From assembly GCA_025355585.1 (NCBI GenBank), contig JANXZJ010000172.1, positions 1 through 64,000 of the forward strand: a DNA stretch of 64,000 bases. The letters run 5' to 3'. Shown here one piece after another: positions 45,370-55,936 of the stretch. The stretch comes from Mariniphaga sp. (GTDB lineage: Bacteria > Bacteroidota > Bacteroidia > Bacteroidales > Prolixibacteraceae). The notes under the pieces were generated by a model that saw only the letters and a list, made by a program, of their open reading frames with translations, made no database searches and had not been told where the DNA came from. How positions within the stretch are numbered: position 1 is the stretch's first letter; each line of letters opens with the position of its first letter. The position numbers and the translations under genes are program-made.

Positions 45370-46119
45370 CTACAAATAAATCATTTTGCGGGTCATTCCT
45401 CCATCGACGACAAAGTTTTGAGCCGTGATAAAACTATTTTCCGGTTGCGAAAGAAACCAAGCAATACGGGCAATATCATCCGTCTTGCCAATTCTTCCTG
45501 CAGGATGCTGCAAGTGATCTTCGTCAGAAAAGAATTCCTTTTTTGCCACACCGCTTTTTTGTTCTTCCGACTGATCGATCCATCCGGGTGATATGGAATT
45601 TACGCGAATGTCGGGGCCCAGGCTGACAGCTAAAGCATGCGTTAAAGAAAATACTCCACCTTTTGATGCAGAATAAGCCTCCGTGTTACATTCCGATTGA
45701 AATGCTCTCGTAGAACAAATGTTAATAATAGAACCTCTGTTTCGTTTAAGCTCTGTTTCACAATACTTAGAGCAAAGAAATGGTCCGGTCAGATTAACAT
45801 CAATTACCTTTTGCCAGTCCAGCAATGAAAGAGAGGAGAGTGGTTTATTACACTGGATTGCAGCATTGTTGACCAGGACATCAATTCTGCCAAATCTTTC
45901 AAGTGTAAGCCGAACAGCATTTTTTACCTCATCCTCAACGGCTACATTGCATTTTACATTCAAAAAATCCGGTTGATTTAAATCGTTGGTGAGGTCATCT
46001 CCTGCTAAACTATCTATCTCCCAAATGACTGATTTCCATCTATATCGAAGAAAATGCGTAACAATTTTTCTTCCAATTCCTTGGGCTCCACCCGTAACGA
46101 CAATCACCTTTTTGTTCAT
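45370..46119 (-). CDS. Short-chain dehydrogenase/reductase family oxidoreductase
   Basis: KVIVVTGGAQGIGRKIVTHFL; VLVNNAAIQCNKPL; YSASKGGVFSLTHALAVSLGPDIRVNSISPGWI. Confidence 0.95.
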   Translation of the reverse strand: MNKKVIVVTGGAQGIGRKIVTHFLRYRWKSVIWEIDSLAGDDLTNDLNQPDFLNVKCNVAVEDEVKNAVRLTLERFGRIDVLVNNAAIQCNKPLSSLSLLDWQKVIDVNLTGPFLCSKYCETELKRNRGSIINICSTRAFQSECNTEAYSASKGGVFSLTHALAVSLGPDIRVNSISPGWIDQSEEQKSGVAKKEFFSDEDHLQHPAGRIGKTDDIARIAWFLSQPENSFITAQNFVVDGGMTRKMIYL

Positions 46120-46676
46120 TTGTTATCCATTTGTAAATCCTTTCATGGGACAATAGCAAAGATTAATATTTTATTTATAAGGTTCAACATTTGCAAGGTA
46201 GAACAAATCTATCCGGAACTAATTTTTAACCCTAACACTTAATAATGCCTAATTATAATACTTTTTTGGGATTTTTTCGTTAAATATTACCTGTTTTAAC
46301 TGCGTTTTAATTGAATGGAATTTTATTTTGATTTTAACTTTTTTTGCGAAAAAAATGACGAATTGTTGATCGTTAAATTAGCAGGATATCCTTAACTATT
46401 AATTAAGATATATTTTCATAGTTTTCAGAATAAATATATAAAATATTGATTCATTGATTAATATGTATTTTTGTGATATTTAAATTTGTGATTTTACAAA
46501 ATCAGATAGCAGGGGGTTTAAATCATTGTAATCAGGGTTTAATGAATTTAAGTACCTTTCAAATAGTGAGTAATTAATTGATTATTAATTTTATACATTT
46601 TATCATGAAAAAAAGTTTTGTTTTATTTTTTTTTATTACCTTGCGAGTGTTAAAATTAGTAAAAGAATAATTCAAA

Positions 46677-46711
46677 TTTGTGATTTAGTTTTCCTTATTT
46701 TAGTATATTTG
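46677..46711 (+). promoter_or_regulatory. Candidate Bacteroidota sigma-A promoter (TTTG ... TATATTTG) for the OmpA gene
   Basis: TTTG at 46677-46680 and TATATTTG (TAnnTTTG) at 46704-46711, about 70 bp upstream of the CDS. Confidence 0.5.
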
Positions 46712-46780
46712 CATAATTAAATACATTTAAAACCTTTTGTAAAATAACGTTCTTAAGTCAAATATTAAAATTTTTTATTT

Positions 46781-47920
46781 ATGAAAAAACTTAGCTTAAG
46801 TGTTATAGTACTGTTTATGTGCTATGCATTAACTTTCGCACAGGAAAAAGCAAAATCCGAACCTGCTGATACAAGGTGGGAATTTGGAATCAACGCTGGC
46901 GTTGCTAATTATGCCGGAGAATACAATATGTTTAAGGATGCCCGTTTTCACCATTTCAATTTCTGGAAAAGTGATATGAATTTTGGTTTTGGTGCATTGG
47001 TGAAAAAGAACATTTCTCATGTATTTGCTGCCGAATTAGGATGGAACTATACAAATCTTTCTGGTTCCTGGAAATATCTTGGTTGGACAAACATTAAGCC
47101 TTTCAAAACGGAAGTGAATGAGTTTGATTTAAATACAGTATGGAACTTGAATAATTTATTTTCTAAGAATAAATTCGACCGTAAGATTTACTGGTATGCT
47201 AAATTAGGTGTGGGCGCTACTTATTTATGGAAGAAAGAGGCTGAGACTCCTCTTAATGGCCAGCATTGGAAACCTACGATTCCGGTTGGTACAGGTGTTG
47301 CTTTCCGTTTGAATGACAATATGAAGTTAAATATTGGAACTCAGTGGAGTTGGGTTAATACAGACAAAATGGATGGACACATAACCATTGCATCAAAAAA
47401 AGCTGGTAATAATTTGGCTGACGTAATGGAAACAAAACTTTATACTCATGTAGGTCTTTCTTACGCTTTTGGAAAAAAGAAGAAAAAACCGGAACCTGTA
47501 GTTGAAGCTCCAAAACCAGAACCAAAACCAGAACCAAAGGTTGAAGTGAAAGTTGTTAAACCTGCAGTTATTGGTAATGTTTACAAGGTATACTTTGCTT
47601 TTGACAAATGGAATCTTGACAATCAGTCTACAACCGATCTTGATAAATTGGCTAAGGATATGAATGAAAATCCAACTGTTAATGTTGAAATAAAATCTCA
47701 TACCGATTGTAGAGGACCAGCAAGCTACAATATGAAGCTTTCTGAAAAGCGTGGTAAATCAGTTATCGACTATTTGGTTAGCAAAGGAATTAGTTCTTCA
47801 CGCATTAATGCTCAGGCATTTGGAGAAACTCAACCAGTTAATAAGTGTGTTGATGGTGTTCCATGTACTAAAGCTGAATATGCAGCCAACCGTAGAACTG
47901 AAACGATCGTCATCGAATAA
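46781..47920 (+). CDS. OmpA-family outer-membrane beta-barrel protein
   Basis: Signal peptide, barrel region, PEPKPEPKVEVK linker, OmpA domain VYFAFDKWNLDNQSTTDLDKLAKDMNENPTVNVEIKSHTDCRGPASYNMKLSEKRGKSVIDYLVSKGI. Confidence 0.94.
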   Translation: MKKLSLSVIVLFMCYALTFAQEKAKSEPADTRWEFGINAGVANYAGEYNMFKDARFHHFNFWKSDMNFGFGALVKKNISHVFAAELGWNYTNLSGSWKYLGWTNIKPFKTEVNEFDLNTVWNLNNLFSKNKFDRKIYWYAKLGVGATYLWKKEAETPLNGQHWKPTIPVGTGVAFRLNDNMKLNIGTQWSWVNTDKMDGHITIASKKAGNNLADVMETKLYTHVGLSYAFGKKKKKPEPVVEAPKPEPKPEPKVEVKVVKPAVIGNVYKVYFAFDKWNLDNQSTTDLDKLAKDMNENPTVNVEIKSHTDCRGPASYNMKLSEKRGKSVIDYLVSKGISSSRINAQAFGETQPVNKCVDGVPCTKAEYAANRRTETIVIE

Positions 47921-47968
47921 GTCCCATAAATATTACCTGATTAAAGGTAAAGTATAACATATAATTGA

Positions 47969-48002
47969 AGAGAGGTTGTCATTTGGCAGCCTCTCTTTTT
48001 TG
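47969..48002 (+). terminator. Rho-independent terminator after the OmpA gene
   Basis: AGAGAGGTTG (47969-47978) / CAGCCTCTCT (47987-47996) with T-run. Confidence 0.85.
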
Positions 48003-48035
48003 GTAAAAAATCATTTTGAATTTAAAATCTTAAGT

Positions 48036-48545
48036 ATGAGGAGAATTGGATTATTATCGGATACTCATGGATATTTAGATGACCGGATTTTAGTTTATTT
48101 AAAAGAATGTGATGAAATATGGCATGCTGGAGATATTGGAAATATTGGAGTTGCTCAAAAACTTGCAGCTTTGAGGCCATTAAGGGCGGTTTCTGGAAAT
48201 ATTGATGGAACTGACCTCCGACAAGAATATCCGTTACAATTAAGGTTTTATTGCGAGGAGGTTGATGTGTTGATGGTTCACATTGGCGGATATCCGGGAC
48301 ACTACTCTCCCGAAGCGCAAAAAGAGATAAATCTGTTAGCTCCGAAAATATTCATTTCAGGTCATTCTCACATATTGAAGGTGATTTTCGACAAAAAGAA
48401 TCAATTGCTTCATATTAACCCGGGAGCTGCCGGAATTCAGGGATTTCACCAGGTAAGAACATTAATCCGGTTTACAATTGATAAAGCGGTAATTAAGGAT
48501 TTAGAAGTTATTGAGCTTAGTCAAAAGGGAATTATTTCGATGTAA
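48036..48545 (+). CDS. YfcE/MJ0936-type metallophosphoesterase
   Basis: MRRIGLLSDTHGYLDDRIL...DEIWHAGDIGN...GNIDGTDLR...ISGHSHILK. Confidence 0.92.
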   Translation: MRRIGLLSDTHGYLDDRILVYLKECDEIWHAGDIGNIGVAQKLAALRPLRAVSGNIDGTDLRQEYPLQLRFYCEEVDVLMVHIGGYPGHYSPEAQKEINLLAPKIFISGHSHILKVIFDKKNQLLHINPGAAGIQGFHQVRTLIRFTIDKAVIKDLEVIELSQKGIISM

Positions 48546-49371
48546 ATACTGCCGCAACCCAATTATTAATTTCGGTAAAACTGCTAAACAGTAAACCTAA
48601 ATCAGTTGCCCGTTCTTTGATTGGTTCCAGATCTCCGGAATAAAATCCACTTACTATCAACTTTCCATAAGGTTTCAGGGCATTGCAATATTTGGACATG
48701 TCATTCAAAAGTATATTTCGTTGAATATTGGCATAGATTAAGTCAAATTTTTTATCAGGTATCTTATCAGCACCGCCCAGGATTACTTCCAAATTTGAAA
48801 TGTTATTGTAAAGTGCATTTTCGATAGCACTATTGGTGGCCCAACTATCAATATCAATCCCTGTTACAGTATCCGCACCTCTCATTGAGGCAAGAATGCT
48901 CAATATTCCGGTTCCACAACCCATGTCAAGAACCGTTTTTCCCTTCAAATCCTGTTTTAAAATCTCGGAGATCATAAGGCTTGTTGTTTCATGATTTCCA
49001 GTACCAAAAGCCATTCCCGGTTCAATCACAATTTCATATTCGGCCTTGGTATAATCGGTATGAAAAGGAGCTCTGATGAGGCACTTGTCAGCAATGATTA
49101 AGGGCTGAAAATAGTTTTTTTCCCAAACTTCATTCCAATTTTGATCAGGGATAATTTCGGAATTCCAGGAGAACTGAAAGCTGGAAAAATCAACCGGAAA
49201 AAGATGACGGAGTGAGTTCTCTGAAAAATCAGGTGTTTGAATATAGGCTTCCACGAGCGCATCGGTTTCTGTAAAACTTTCATAACCAATGTTCCCTAAT
49301 TCGGCAACTAGAATCTCCCGGTTGACTTCGCTATCTGGTTGTATGCAGCAATTCAGTTTTGTATATTCCAT
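48532..49371 (-). CDS. prmA: Ribosomal protein L11 methyltransferase
   Basis: EPGMAFGTGNHETTSLMISEILKQDLKGKTVLDMGCGTGILSILASMRGADTVTGIDID...YANIQRNIL. Confidence 0.93.
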   Translation of the reverse strand: MEYTKLNCCIQPDSEVNREILVAELGNIGYESFTETDALVEAYIQTPDFSENSLRHLFPVDFSSFQFSWNSEIIPDQNWNEVWEKNYFQPLIIADKCLIRAPFHTDYTKAEYEIVIEPGMAFGTGNHETTSLMISEILKQDLKGKTVLDMGCGTGILSILASMRGADTVTGIDIDSWATNSAIENALYNNISNLEVILGGADKIPDKKFDLIYANIQRNILLNDMSKYCNALKPYGKLIVSGFYSGDLEPIKERATDLGLLFSSFTEINNWVAAVFTSK

Positions 49372-49393
49372 TGTATTTGAGATTGATATGAAA

Positions 49394-49425
49394 AAAAGTG
49401 GACGAGGTTACCCATATCCACTTTT
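49394..49425 (-). terminator. Terminator of tpiA (minus strand)
   Basis: AAAAGTGGA (49394-49402) / TCCACTTTT (49417-49425), poly-T on minus strand. Confidence 0.7.
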
Positions 49426-49464
49426 CAATATATCATTTACTTTTTGCTTTAATTGAATTCAAAA

Positions 49465-50223
49465 TCAATAGGCATTGATAATTGCAAGGAAATCTGCTGC
49501 TTTTAAAGAGGCTCCTCCAATTAATCCACCATCAATGTCAGGCTGACTGAACAATTCGTTTGCATTGCTTGGGCTGCAAGAACCACCATAAAGAATGGAT
49601 ATTTCTTCAGCCACTTCTTTGGTGTATTTTTCAGCAATTAAACCTCTTATAAAGGCAAGCATATCCTGAGCCTGTTGAGTGGAGGCGGTTTTACCGGTTC
49701 CGATCGCCCAGATGGGTTCATACGCAATAACGACCTTAAGAAGTTGTTCCTTCTGTAAAAGGAAAATGGTCTCGTCGAGTTGTTTCTTGACAAATTCATT
49801 TTGTGTACCAGCTTCGCGGACTGCCAAGGCCTCACCACAGCAATAAATTGGCGTCAATCCTTGTTCAAGGGTTAGCGCCAGTTTCTTATTAAGCGTTTCA
49901 CTCGTTTCGTGATAGTATTCGCGGCGTTCGGAATGGCCGATAATGACATAAGTAGCTCCTGTTGAATTAATCATTGATACAGAAACTTCTCCCGTAAATG
50001 CACCTTTGGGTTCGGCGGCACAGTTTTGAGATGCAACATTAATCCGAACGGAATCAACGGCATCAACAACGCTTGTCAAATGGGTGAAAGGGGTGCCAAG
50101 AACGACAACGACATCTTTTGCACCTTTGTCCAAAACAAGTTCATTTACACTTATTGCCAATTCAACACCTTCTTTTACCGTTGTGTTGCATTTCCAGTTA
50201 CCAGCTACAATTTTCTTTCTCAT
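49465..50223 (-). CDS. tpiA: Triosephosphate isomerase
   Basis: KIVAGNWKCNTTVKEGVEL...YVIIGHSERREYYHET...VVIAYEPIWAIGTGKTAS. Confidence 0.98.
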   Translation of the reverse strand: MRKKIVAGNWKCNTTVKEGVELAISVNELVLDKGAKDVVVVLGTPFTHLTSVVDAVDSVRINVASQNCAAEPKGAFTGEVSVSMINSTGATYVIIGHSERREYYHETSETLNKKLALTLEQGLTPIYCCGEALAVREAGTQNEFVKKQLDETIFLLQKEQLLKVVIAYEPIWAIGTGKTASTQQAQDMLAFIRGLIAEKYTKEVAEEISILYGGSCSPSNANELFSQPDIDGGLIGGASLKAADFLAIINAY

Positions 50224-50325
50224 TACCCTGATATTTTAAATAATTATGAATTAACGCTTAATTGCTACATTAGTCTGCAAAGATAAGACTTAATGGCAAA
50301 GTCTAAAATCCAGTAACGCATCAAA

Positions 50326-51483
50326 TCACCGAATTAACTTTTTGTTCATTTCAGCCTTGACGATAACCTCCGCTTCCTCAGGTGTTGGAAAGTCATTGTA
50401 GTGCCATTTTCCGATGACCGTCCCTTTCTTTAACAGAATGAGCCCCGGATTCGAACGTATAATCGTTTTTAAAGTTATCTGATCGGTGAAGAGGATGTCA
50501 TATGAAGGATGTTGCTCGTGTTTGTATTTAGTGAGTTCAGCTCCTGTCGTTGAAGTAAGACCAATAAAATGATACCCCTTCAGTTTAGCCCACTCAGCTA
50601 GCAAATTCAATTCTTTTTGCCTCTTATTCGAGGATTTCTCGAGATCGTAAGCGATTACAAAAAAGGTAAACAGCGAATCCTGAAGATAATAGTCAGTAAC
50701 ATTTTCCTGATCAATGGTTTGAATGGAAAAATCGTGAATGGGTGGCTGATATCCTTTTTTTAGAAGCAAAGGCGGATCCATTGACTCAAACTTCCAATTG
50801 ATGGTGTCTTGCCATGGAAAATCACTATCGTTGAATTGTTTAACTTCATTTGACTTGCGATTTCGGTAATGATATAGATTTTGGTAAACATCTGTAGATG
50901 AACCTGCCGGAGTTTTCATTCCATCCGGAATATTTGCACCAACCTTGTAAGGTCTGAAATCGAATATTGGTTCGTGGTTATACGACCAATAAACAACCAA
51001 TAGATAGGCAAACAATGACAATGCAAATACGGTTTTCCGATATTTTTCCGTCGCAATAAAGTGAAGATTTTTTCTGTTTATGAGTAATACAATAGCAAGA
51101 ATGATCAGTACGATATTTTTGTAAAAAGTCTGCCAATTACTAATAACCAGCGCATCACCAAAGCAGCCGCAGTCTGTAACCGGGTTTTTCAATGCGATGT
51201 AAAGGGTAAATGGTGTAAAAAAGAGCATGAAAATAAATGCCAGTTTTGTTGAAAGCTTGATCATCAAGCCCGTGAGTAGCGTAATACCAATTGCAAACTC
51301 GGCAAAGGGCAACATAAAGGCACCCGGGAATGCTAAAAACTCAAGCGTATGAATATGAAGGGCTTCAAGATAGTCAGTAAGTTTATATTGAAATCCCACA
51401 GGATCGATTCCTTTTACAAATCCCGAAAAGGTAAATACGATCCCAACAATCCATCTTGCTGTCACAAGCAACGTTTGCTTCAT
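50326..51483 (-). CDS. DoxX-like membrane protein (BT_3928-like) with C-terminal thioredoxin-like region
   Basis: QTLLVTARWIVGIVFTFSGFVKGIDPVGFQYKLTDYLEALHI...NPVTDCGCFGDALVISNWQTFYKN. Confidence 0.88.
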   Translation of the reverse strand: MKQTLLVTARWIVGIVFTFSGFVKGIDPVGFQYKLTDYLEALHIHTLEFLAFPGAFMLPFAEFAIGITLLTGLMIKLSTKLAFIFMLFFTPFTLYIALKNPVTDCGCFGDALVISNWQTFYKNIVLIILAIVLLINRKNLHFIATEKYRKTVFALSLFAYLLVVYWSYNHEPIFDFRPYKVGANIPDGMKTPAGSSTDVYQNLYHYRNRKSNEVKQFNDSDFPWQDTINWKFESMDPPLLLKKGYQPPIHDFSIQTIDQENVTDYYLQDSLFTFFVIAYDLEKSSNKRQKELNLLAEWAKLKGYHFIGLTSTTGAELTKYKHEQHPSYDILFTDQITLKTIIRSNPGLILLKKGTVIGKWHYNDFPTPEEAEVIVKAEMNKKLIR

Positions 51484-51484
51484 A

Positions 51485-52021
51485 TTATTCAAATTCAAGT
51501 TTAATCAATCCAAATATGGCATAGTTTATCATATCAAGGTAATTTGCATCAATACCTTCTGATATTATCGTAACTCCCAGATTATCTTCTATTTGTTTAG
51601 TTCTTTTAATTTTCATTAAAATGAGATCGGTATATGAACTGATTCTCATTTGTCGCCACGCCTCGCCGTAATCGTGATTTTTATCCATCATCAGATTTTT
51701 GGCTTTAATTAAGTTGGCCATATATTTTTGTTCGGTAATGTCGGTTGGAAGTTCATCCTCAGAGGGACCTAATTCAAGCTGAATCAATGCCATCGCACAG
51801 TAATTTATAATTCCGATGAATTCGCCGCGTGCATCCTCTTCAATTTTTGCAACGCCCTTTTCTTCTATGCTCCTGATTCTTTGTGCCTTTATATAAATCT
51901 GGTCAGTCATTGATTTGGGCCTTAAAATTCTCCACGCTGTTCCATAATCTTTCATCTTTTTCACAAATACATCGCGACAGATACCTATGACATGATCAAA
52001 CTGTTGATTCGTTTTATCCAT
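51485..52021 (-). CDS. DUF1599-domain protein
   Basis: MKDYGTAWRILRPKSMTDQIYIKAQRIRSIEEKGVAKIEED...KNHDYGEAWRQMRISSYTDLILMKIKRTKQIED (duplicated domain). Confidence 0.9.
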   Translation of the reverse strand: MDKTNQQFDHVIGICRDVFVKKMKDYGTAWRILRPKSMTDQIYIKAQRIRSIEEKGVAKIEEDARGEFIGIINYCAMALIQLELGPSEDELPTDITEQKYMANLIKAKNLMMDKNHDYGEAWRQMRISSYTDLILMKIKRTKQIEDNLGVTIISEGIDANYLDMINYAIFGLIKLEFE

Positions 52022-52194
52022 AATTATTAATTGAACCATAAAAGTATTAAAAATTGGGGAATGAGTGTGACTTTTATTCTTACTTTTGTATTAAATCATA
52101 CCTTTATATACAGTATTTTAGTATTTTATTGCTCTGATTATTTGGTGATTATAATGCATTAATTCGCTGATAGCAATTTTTTAAAAAATCATAG

Positions 52195-53073
52195 ATGTTA
52201 TTTTCAAAGAACGATAAGCGCTTTTATAAGAAGAAGAGTACCCTTAATATGGATGGGAAACTAATCAATTTGAGCTCGCCTGTGGTTATGGGAATTTTGA
52301 ATGTTACACCTGATTCTTTCTATGACGGGGGTGCTTATACCACTAAAGATGCAATAATAAAACGAGCTTCTCAAATTCTTGAGGAGGGTGCGCAATTTAT
52401 CGATATCGGGGCAATGTCGACCCGACCAGGTGCCTTGGAGATATCTTTAAGTGAAGAACTTGATCGTCTATTGCCAGCTGTCAAAGCTGTAAGAACTGAA
52501 TTTCCGGAAGTATCTCTTTCTGTGGATACTTACCGTTCGGAGGTGATTGAAGCCATTTACAATGAAATTGGCAGCTTCATGGTTAATGATATTTCTGGTG
52601 GCACATTTGATGCAAAAATATTTGAGACCGTTGCCAGGTTTCATTTGCCATATATATTGATGCATTCGAAGGGAAAGAGTGACGAAATGCAGAATGGCCC
52701 TGTTTATGAAGATATTGTAAAAGATGTCGTTTTGTTTCTTTCAGCTCAGGTACAAAAATTAAGATTGTTGGGAGTTTCCGATATCATTATCGACCCAGGG
52801 TTTGGGTTTGGTAAGACATCAGATCATAATTATGAACTGATGAATAGGTTAGGCGCGTTTAAGATTTTTGAGTTGCCAGTATTAGTGGGCGTTTCGCGAA
52901 AAGCAATGATATGGCGCACTTTGGGTATTACCCCTGACGAAAGCCTGAATGGAACAACTGTTCTTAATACTTTAGCTTTATCAGCTGGATGTGATATTCT
53001 GAGGGTTCACGATGTAAAAGAGGCTGTAGAGACAATAAAATTGGTCGGTAAAATTAAAAGTATTGCTAAATGA
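52195..53073 (+). CDS. folP: Dihydropteroate synthase
   Basis: VVMGILNVTPDSFYDGGAYTTKDAIIKRASQILEEGAQFIDIGAMSTRPGA...VNDISGG...IIDPGFGFGKTSDHNYEL. Confidence 0.96.
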   Translation: MLFSKNDKRFYKKKSTLNMDGKLINLSSPVVMGILNVTPDSFYDGGAYTTKDAIIKRASQILEEGAQFIDIGAMSTRPGALEISLSEELDRLLPAVKAVRTEFPEVSLSVDTYRSEVIEAIYNEIGSFMVNDISGGTFDAKIFETVARFHLPYILMHSKGKSDEMQNGPVYEDIVKDVVLFLSAQVQKLRLLGVSDIIIDPGFGFGKTSDHNYELMNRLGAFKIFELPVLVGVSRKAMIWRTLGITPDESLNGTTVLNTLALSAGCDILRVHDVKEAVETIKLVGKIKSIAK

Positions 53074-53849
53074 TAAATCTTTTTATACATATCAGATTTT
53101 TGGATATCATTGATATATTACTTGTTACAATTATTTTCTATGAAATATATAAGCTGGTTAAAGGGACAGTTGCTTTCAATATTTTCATGGGAATTTTCAT
53201 CATTTTTGTAGTTTGGTTAGTGGTAAAGTCGCTGAAAATGGAATTGCTGGGTTCCATTTTGGGTCAGCTCTTTGGAGTTGGCGTTATTGCTATTATCATT
53301 GTTTTTCAACAAGAGGTTCGTAGGTTTTTACTGCTGCTTGGAAGTCGTTACAGGGCGAACCGGCAATTCTCGCTTGAGAATCTCTTTTCAAACCAGTTTA
53401 AATTGGCTTCCGAAGCAAGTATGCATGCGATCGTCGATGCCTGTAGACAAATGTCCGAAAACCGCGTTGGAGCTTTAATTGTACTTGCCCGCGAAAGTGA
53501 ATTAAGAGAGTACGTCGAAACAGGAGAAACGATTGATGCTGAGATTTCTTCAGAGCTTATAAAAAGCATCTTCTTCAAAAACTCACCTCTTCATGACGGT
53601 GCTATGATCATAAGTTTGAATCGAATCAAAGCTGCCCGGTGTATTTTACCGGTATCGCAAAAGCTTGAAATCAGTCCTGTTCTGGGTTTGCGGCATCGTG
53701 CTGCGATAGGTATTTCGGAGCAAACTGATGCTTACGTGATTGTTGTGAGTGAAGAGACTGGTCGCATTTCGATGTCAAGTGGAGGTGAACTCAACGAGGA
53801 TATTTCAACGGATGAACTTTTTAAAATCCTTGAAACGAGTCACAAATAA
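53070..53849 (+). CDS. cdaA: Diadenylate cyclase (c-di-AMP synthase)
   Basis: N-terminal TM helices; NSPLHDGAMIISLNRIKAARCILPVS...LGLRHRAAIGISEQTDAYVIVVSEETG (DGA/RHR motifs). Confidence 0.96.
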   Translation: MINLFIHIRFLDIIDILLVTIIFYEIYKLVKGTVAFNIFMGIFIIFVVWLVVKSLKMELLGSILGQLFGVGVIAIIIVFQQEVRRFLLLLGSRYRANRQFSLENLFSNQFKLASEASMHAIVDACRQMSENRVGALIVLARESELREYVETGETIDAEISSELIKSIFFKNSPLHDGAMIISLNRIKAARCILPVSQKLEISPVLGLRHRAAIGISEQTDAYVIVVSEETGRISMSSGGELNEDISTDELFKILETSHK

Positions 53850-53964
53850 TACGTTGAATAATCTCAGTAAAGAATATTATCTGCTTCATAAACAATAGAA
53901 TACCTGCCACGATCAATGAAAGATACAAAAAAAATTGATATATGAGATTTAGTCAATTTAAAAG

Positions 53965-54002
53965 AAAAAGGTTAAAACAACAATTGGTGTTTTAACCTTT
54001 TT
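53965..54002. terminator. Bidirectional terminator between cdaA and asnB
   Basis: 15-bp perfect stem AAAAAGGTTAAAACA / TGTTTTAACCTTTTT. Confidence 0.88.
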
Positions 54003-54037
54003 TCAAATATAAACCATTGACGATCATTAATTAAACA

Positions 54038-55705
54038 TTATTTATATGCCTGTGTATGAACACTCTTCATGGATCTTCCCGATGGATCAGCGTTGTTGCG
54101 AAATGATGCATCCCATGCTAGTGCTTCAGGAGTGCTGCAAGCGATGGATGGAACCGATGGTACACAGGTAGCAGCAGCATCGGAGGGGAAGTGTTCTGTA
54201 AAGATTGACCGATAGAAATATTCCTCTTTCGACATGGGAGTATTGATGGGGAAGAGGAACTTGGAGTTGGCCATCTGTTCATCAGTAACTATTTCTGATG
54301 TAAGCGCTTTCAATGAATCAATCCAGTTGTATCCGACTCCGTCTGAGAATTGTTCTTTCTGGCGCCATACTACGCTCTCGGGAAGGTAATCTTCAAAAGC
54401 CTTACGTAGGATCCATTTCTCCATTTTACCGTCTTTGGCCATTTTATCTTCGGGATTCAAGCGCATGGCAACATCCATAAACTCTTTATCGAGAAATGGA
54501 ACACGACCTTCAACACCCCATGCGGCAAGAGATTTATTTGCTCTCAAACAGTCGTAAAGATGCAATTTATTGATTTTTCTGACTGTCTCCTCGTGAAATG
54601 CCCGGGCATTTGGAGCTTTATGAAAATAAAGATATCCTCCAAAAAGTTCATCTGCGCCTTCACCAGATAATACCATTTTTACCCCCATCGATTTGATAAC
54701 TCGGGCTAAAAGGTACATTGGTGTTGATGCCCTGACTGTAGTGACATCGTATGTTTCGAGATGATAAATTACATCGCTCAGTGCATCAAGTCCTTCCTGT
54801 ACCGTAAAATGTACCTGATGATGGATAGTTCCAATATGGTCCGCAACTTTCTGGGCAGCAGCTAAATCGGGAGATCCGACCAATCCGACAGCAAAGGAAT
54901 GGAGTTGAGGCCACCAGGCTTCCTGATCATTGTCACTTTCGACTCTTTTGCTGGCGTATTTTTTGGCAATAGCTGATATGACAGATGAATCTAAACCACC
55001 TGAAAGCAGGACTCCGTAAGGTACATCTGACATCAACTGACGATGGACAGCATCTTCGAGCGCTTTTCTCAACACATCGATATCAGATTCATTGTTCTTT
55101 ACAGCATCAAATTCAGGCCACTCACGAGTGTACCATTTTTTAATAACGCCGTCTTTACTATATAAATAATGACCTGGCAAGAACTCTTCAATTTTTTTGC
55201 AGGTTCCTTCCAATGCTTTTAGTTCGGATGCAAAATATAAGTTGCCGAATGAATCCCAACCCATATAGAGGGGTATGATTCCGATATGGTCGCGAGCTAC
55301 GAGGTAACAATCTTTCTCTTCATCGTAGAGTACAAAAGCAAATATCCCGTTAAGATCTTCGAGAAAGTCGATCCCTTTTTCGCGGTAAAGTGCCAGAATG
55401 ACTTCGCAATCGGATTCTGTTTGAAATTCATAATGGTCTTCAAGTGGTTTACGTAATTCCCGATGATTGTAAATCTCACCATTTACACCCAAAATAAGCT
55501 TTTTGTCGCTGCTGTAAAGTGGTTGTCTGCCAGATGATGGATCAACAATTGCTAATCTTTCATGGGCAATGATCGCTTTCGAACCGCAATAGATTCCCGA
55601 CCAATCCGGTCCCCGATGGCGGATTCGTTTTGACATCTTAAGGACCTGCGTCCTCAAATCCTCGGCTTTTACTTTTAAATCAAAAACTCCTACAATACCA
55701 CACAT
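54038..55705 (-). CDS. asnB: Asparagine synthase B
   Basis: MCGIVGVFDLKVK...RHRGPDWSGIYCG...GVLLSGGLDSSVISAIAKKYA...LSGEGADELFGGYLYFHKAP. Confidence 0.97.
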   Translation of the reverse strand: MCGIVGVFDLKVKAEDLRTQVLKMSKRIRHRGPDWSGIYCGSKAIIAHERLAIVDPSSGRQPLYSSDKKLILGVNGEIYNHRELRKPLEDHYEFQTESDCEVILALYREKGIDFLEDLNGIFAFVLYDEEKDCYLVARDHIGIIPLYMGWDSFGNLYFASELKALEGTCKKIEEFLPGHYLYSKDGVIKKWYTREWPEFDAVKNNESDIDVLRKALEDAVHRQLMSDVPYGVLLSGGLDSSVISAIAKKYASKRVESDNDQEAWWPQLHSFAVGLVGSPDLAAAQKVADHIGTIHHQVHFTVQEGLDALSDVIYHLETYDVTTVRASTPMYLLARVIKSMGVKMVLSGEGADELFGGYLYFHKAPNARAFHEETVRKINKLHLYDCLRANKSLAAWGVEGRVPFLDKEFMDVAMRLNPEDKMAKDGKMEKWILRKAFEDYLPESVVWRQKEQFSDGVGYNWIDSLKALTSEIVTDEQMANSKFLFPINTPMSKEEYFYRSIFTEHFPSDAAATCVPSVPSIACSTPEALAWDASFRNNADPSGRSMKSVHTQAYK

Positions 55706-55936
55706 ATCTTTTATGAATTATAACCATTTGTAAATAAAGTCCTTTCATACAATCTGAATAAATCTCAGGAACAAAATCGAAAGGAAAATACCAAGATCTT
55801 AACGCTTTCATCCTAATTTGTGCGTGATCTTACCATTGTCTTTAAATATTAATCAAAATGAACGCTTAATTGGTCGCCAAAAATACAAAAATCTTTTAAA
55901 GATTGAATAATTGGTACAAAAAGGTAACAATTATCA

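Noticed and set aside
47500-47545. Short CCAGAACCAAAA repeat in the OmpA gene as a regulatory repeat
   Set aside because: It encodes the Pro/Glu/Lys-rich linker (PKPEPKPEPKVEVK) between the barrel and the OmpA domain; ordinary coding low complexity.
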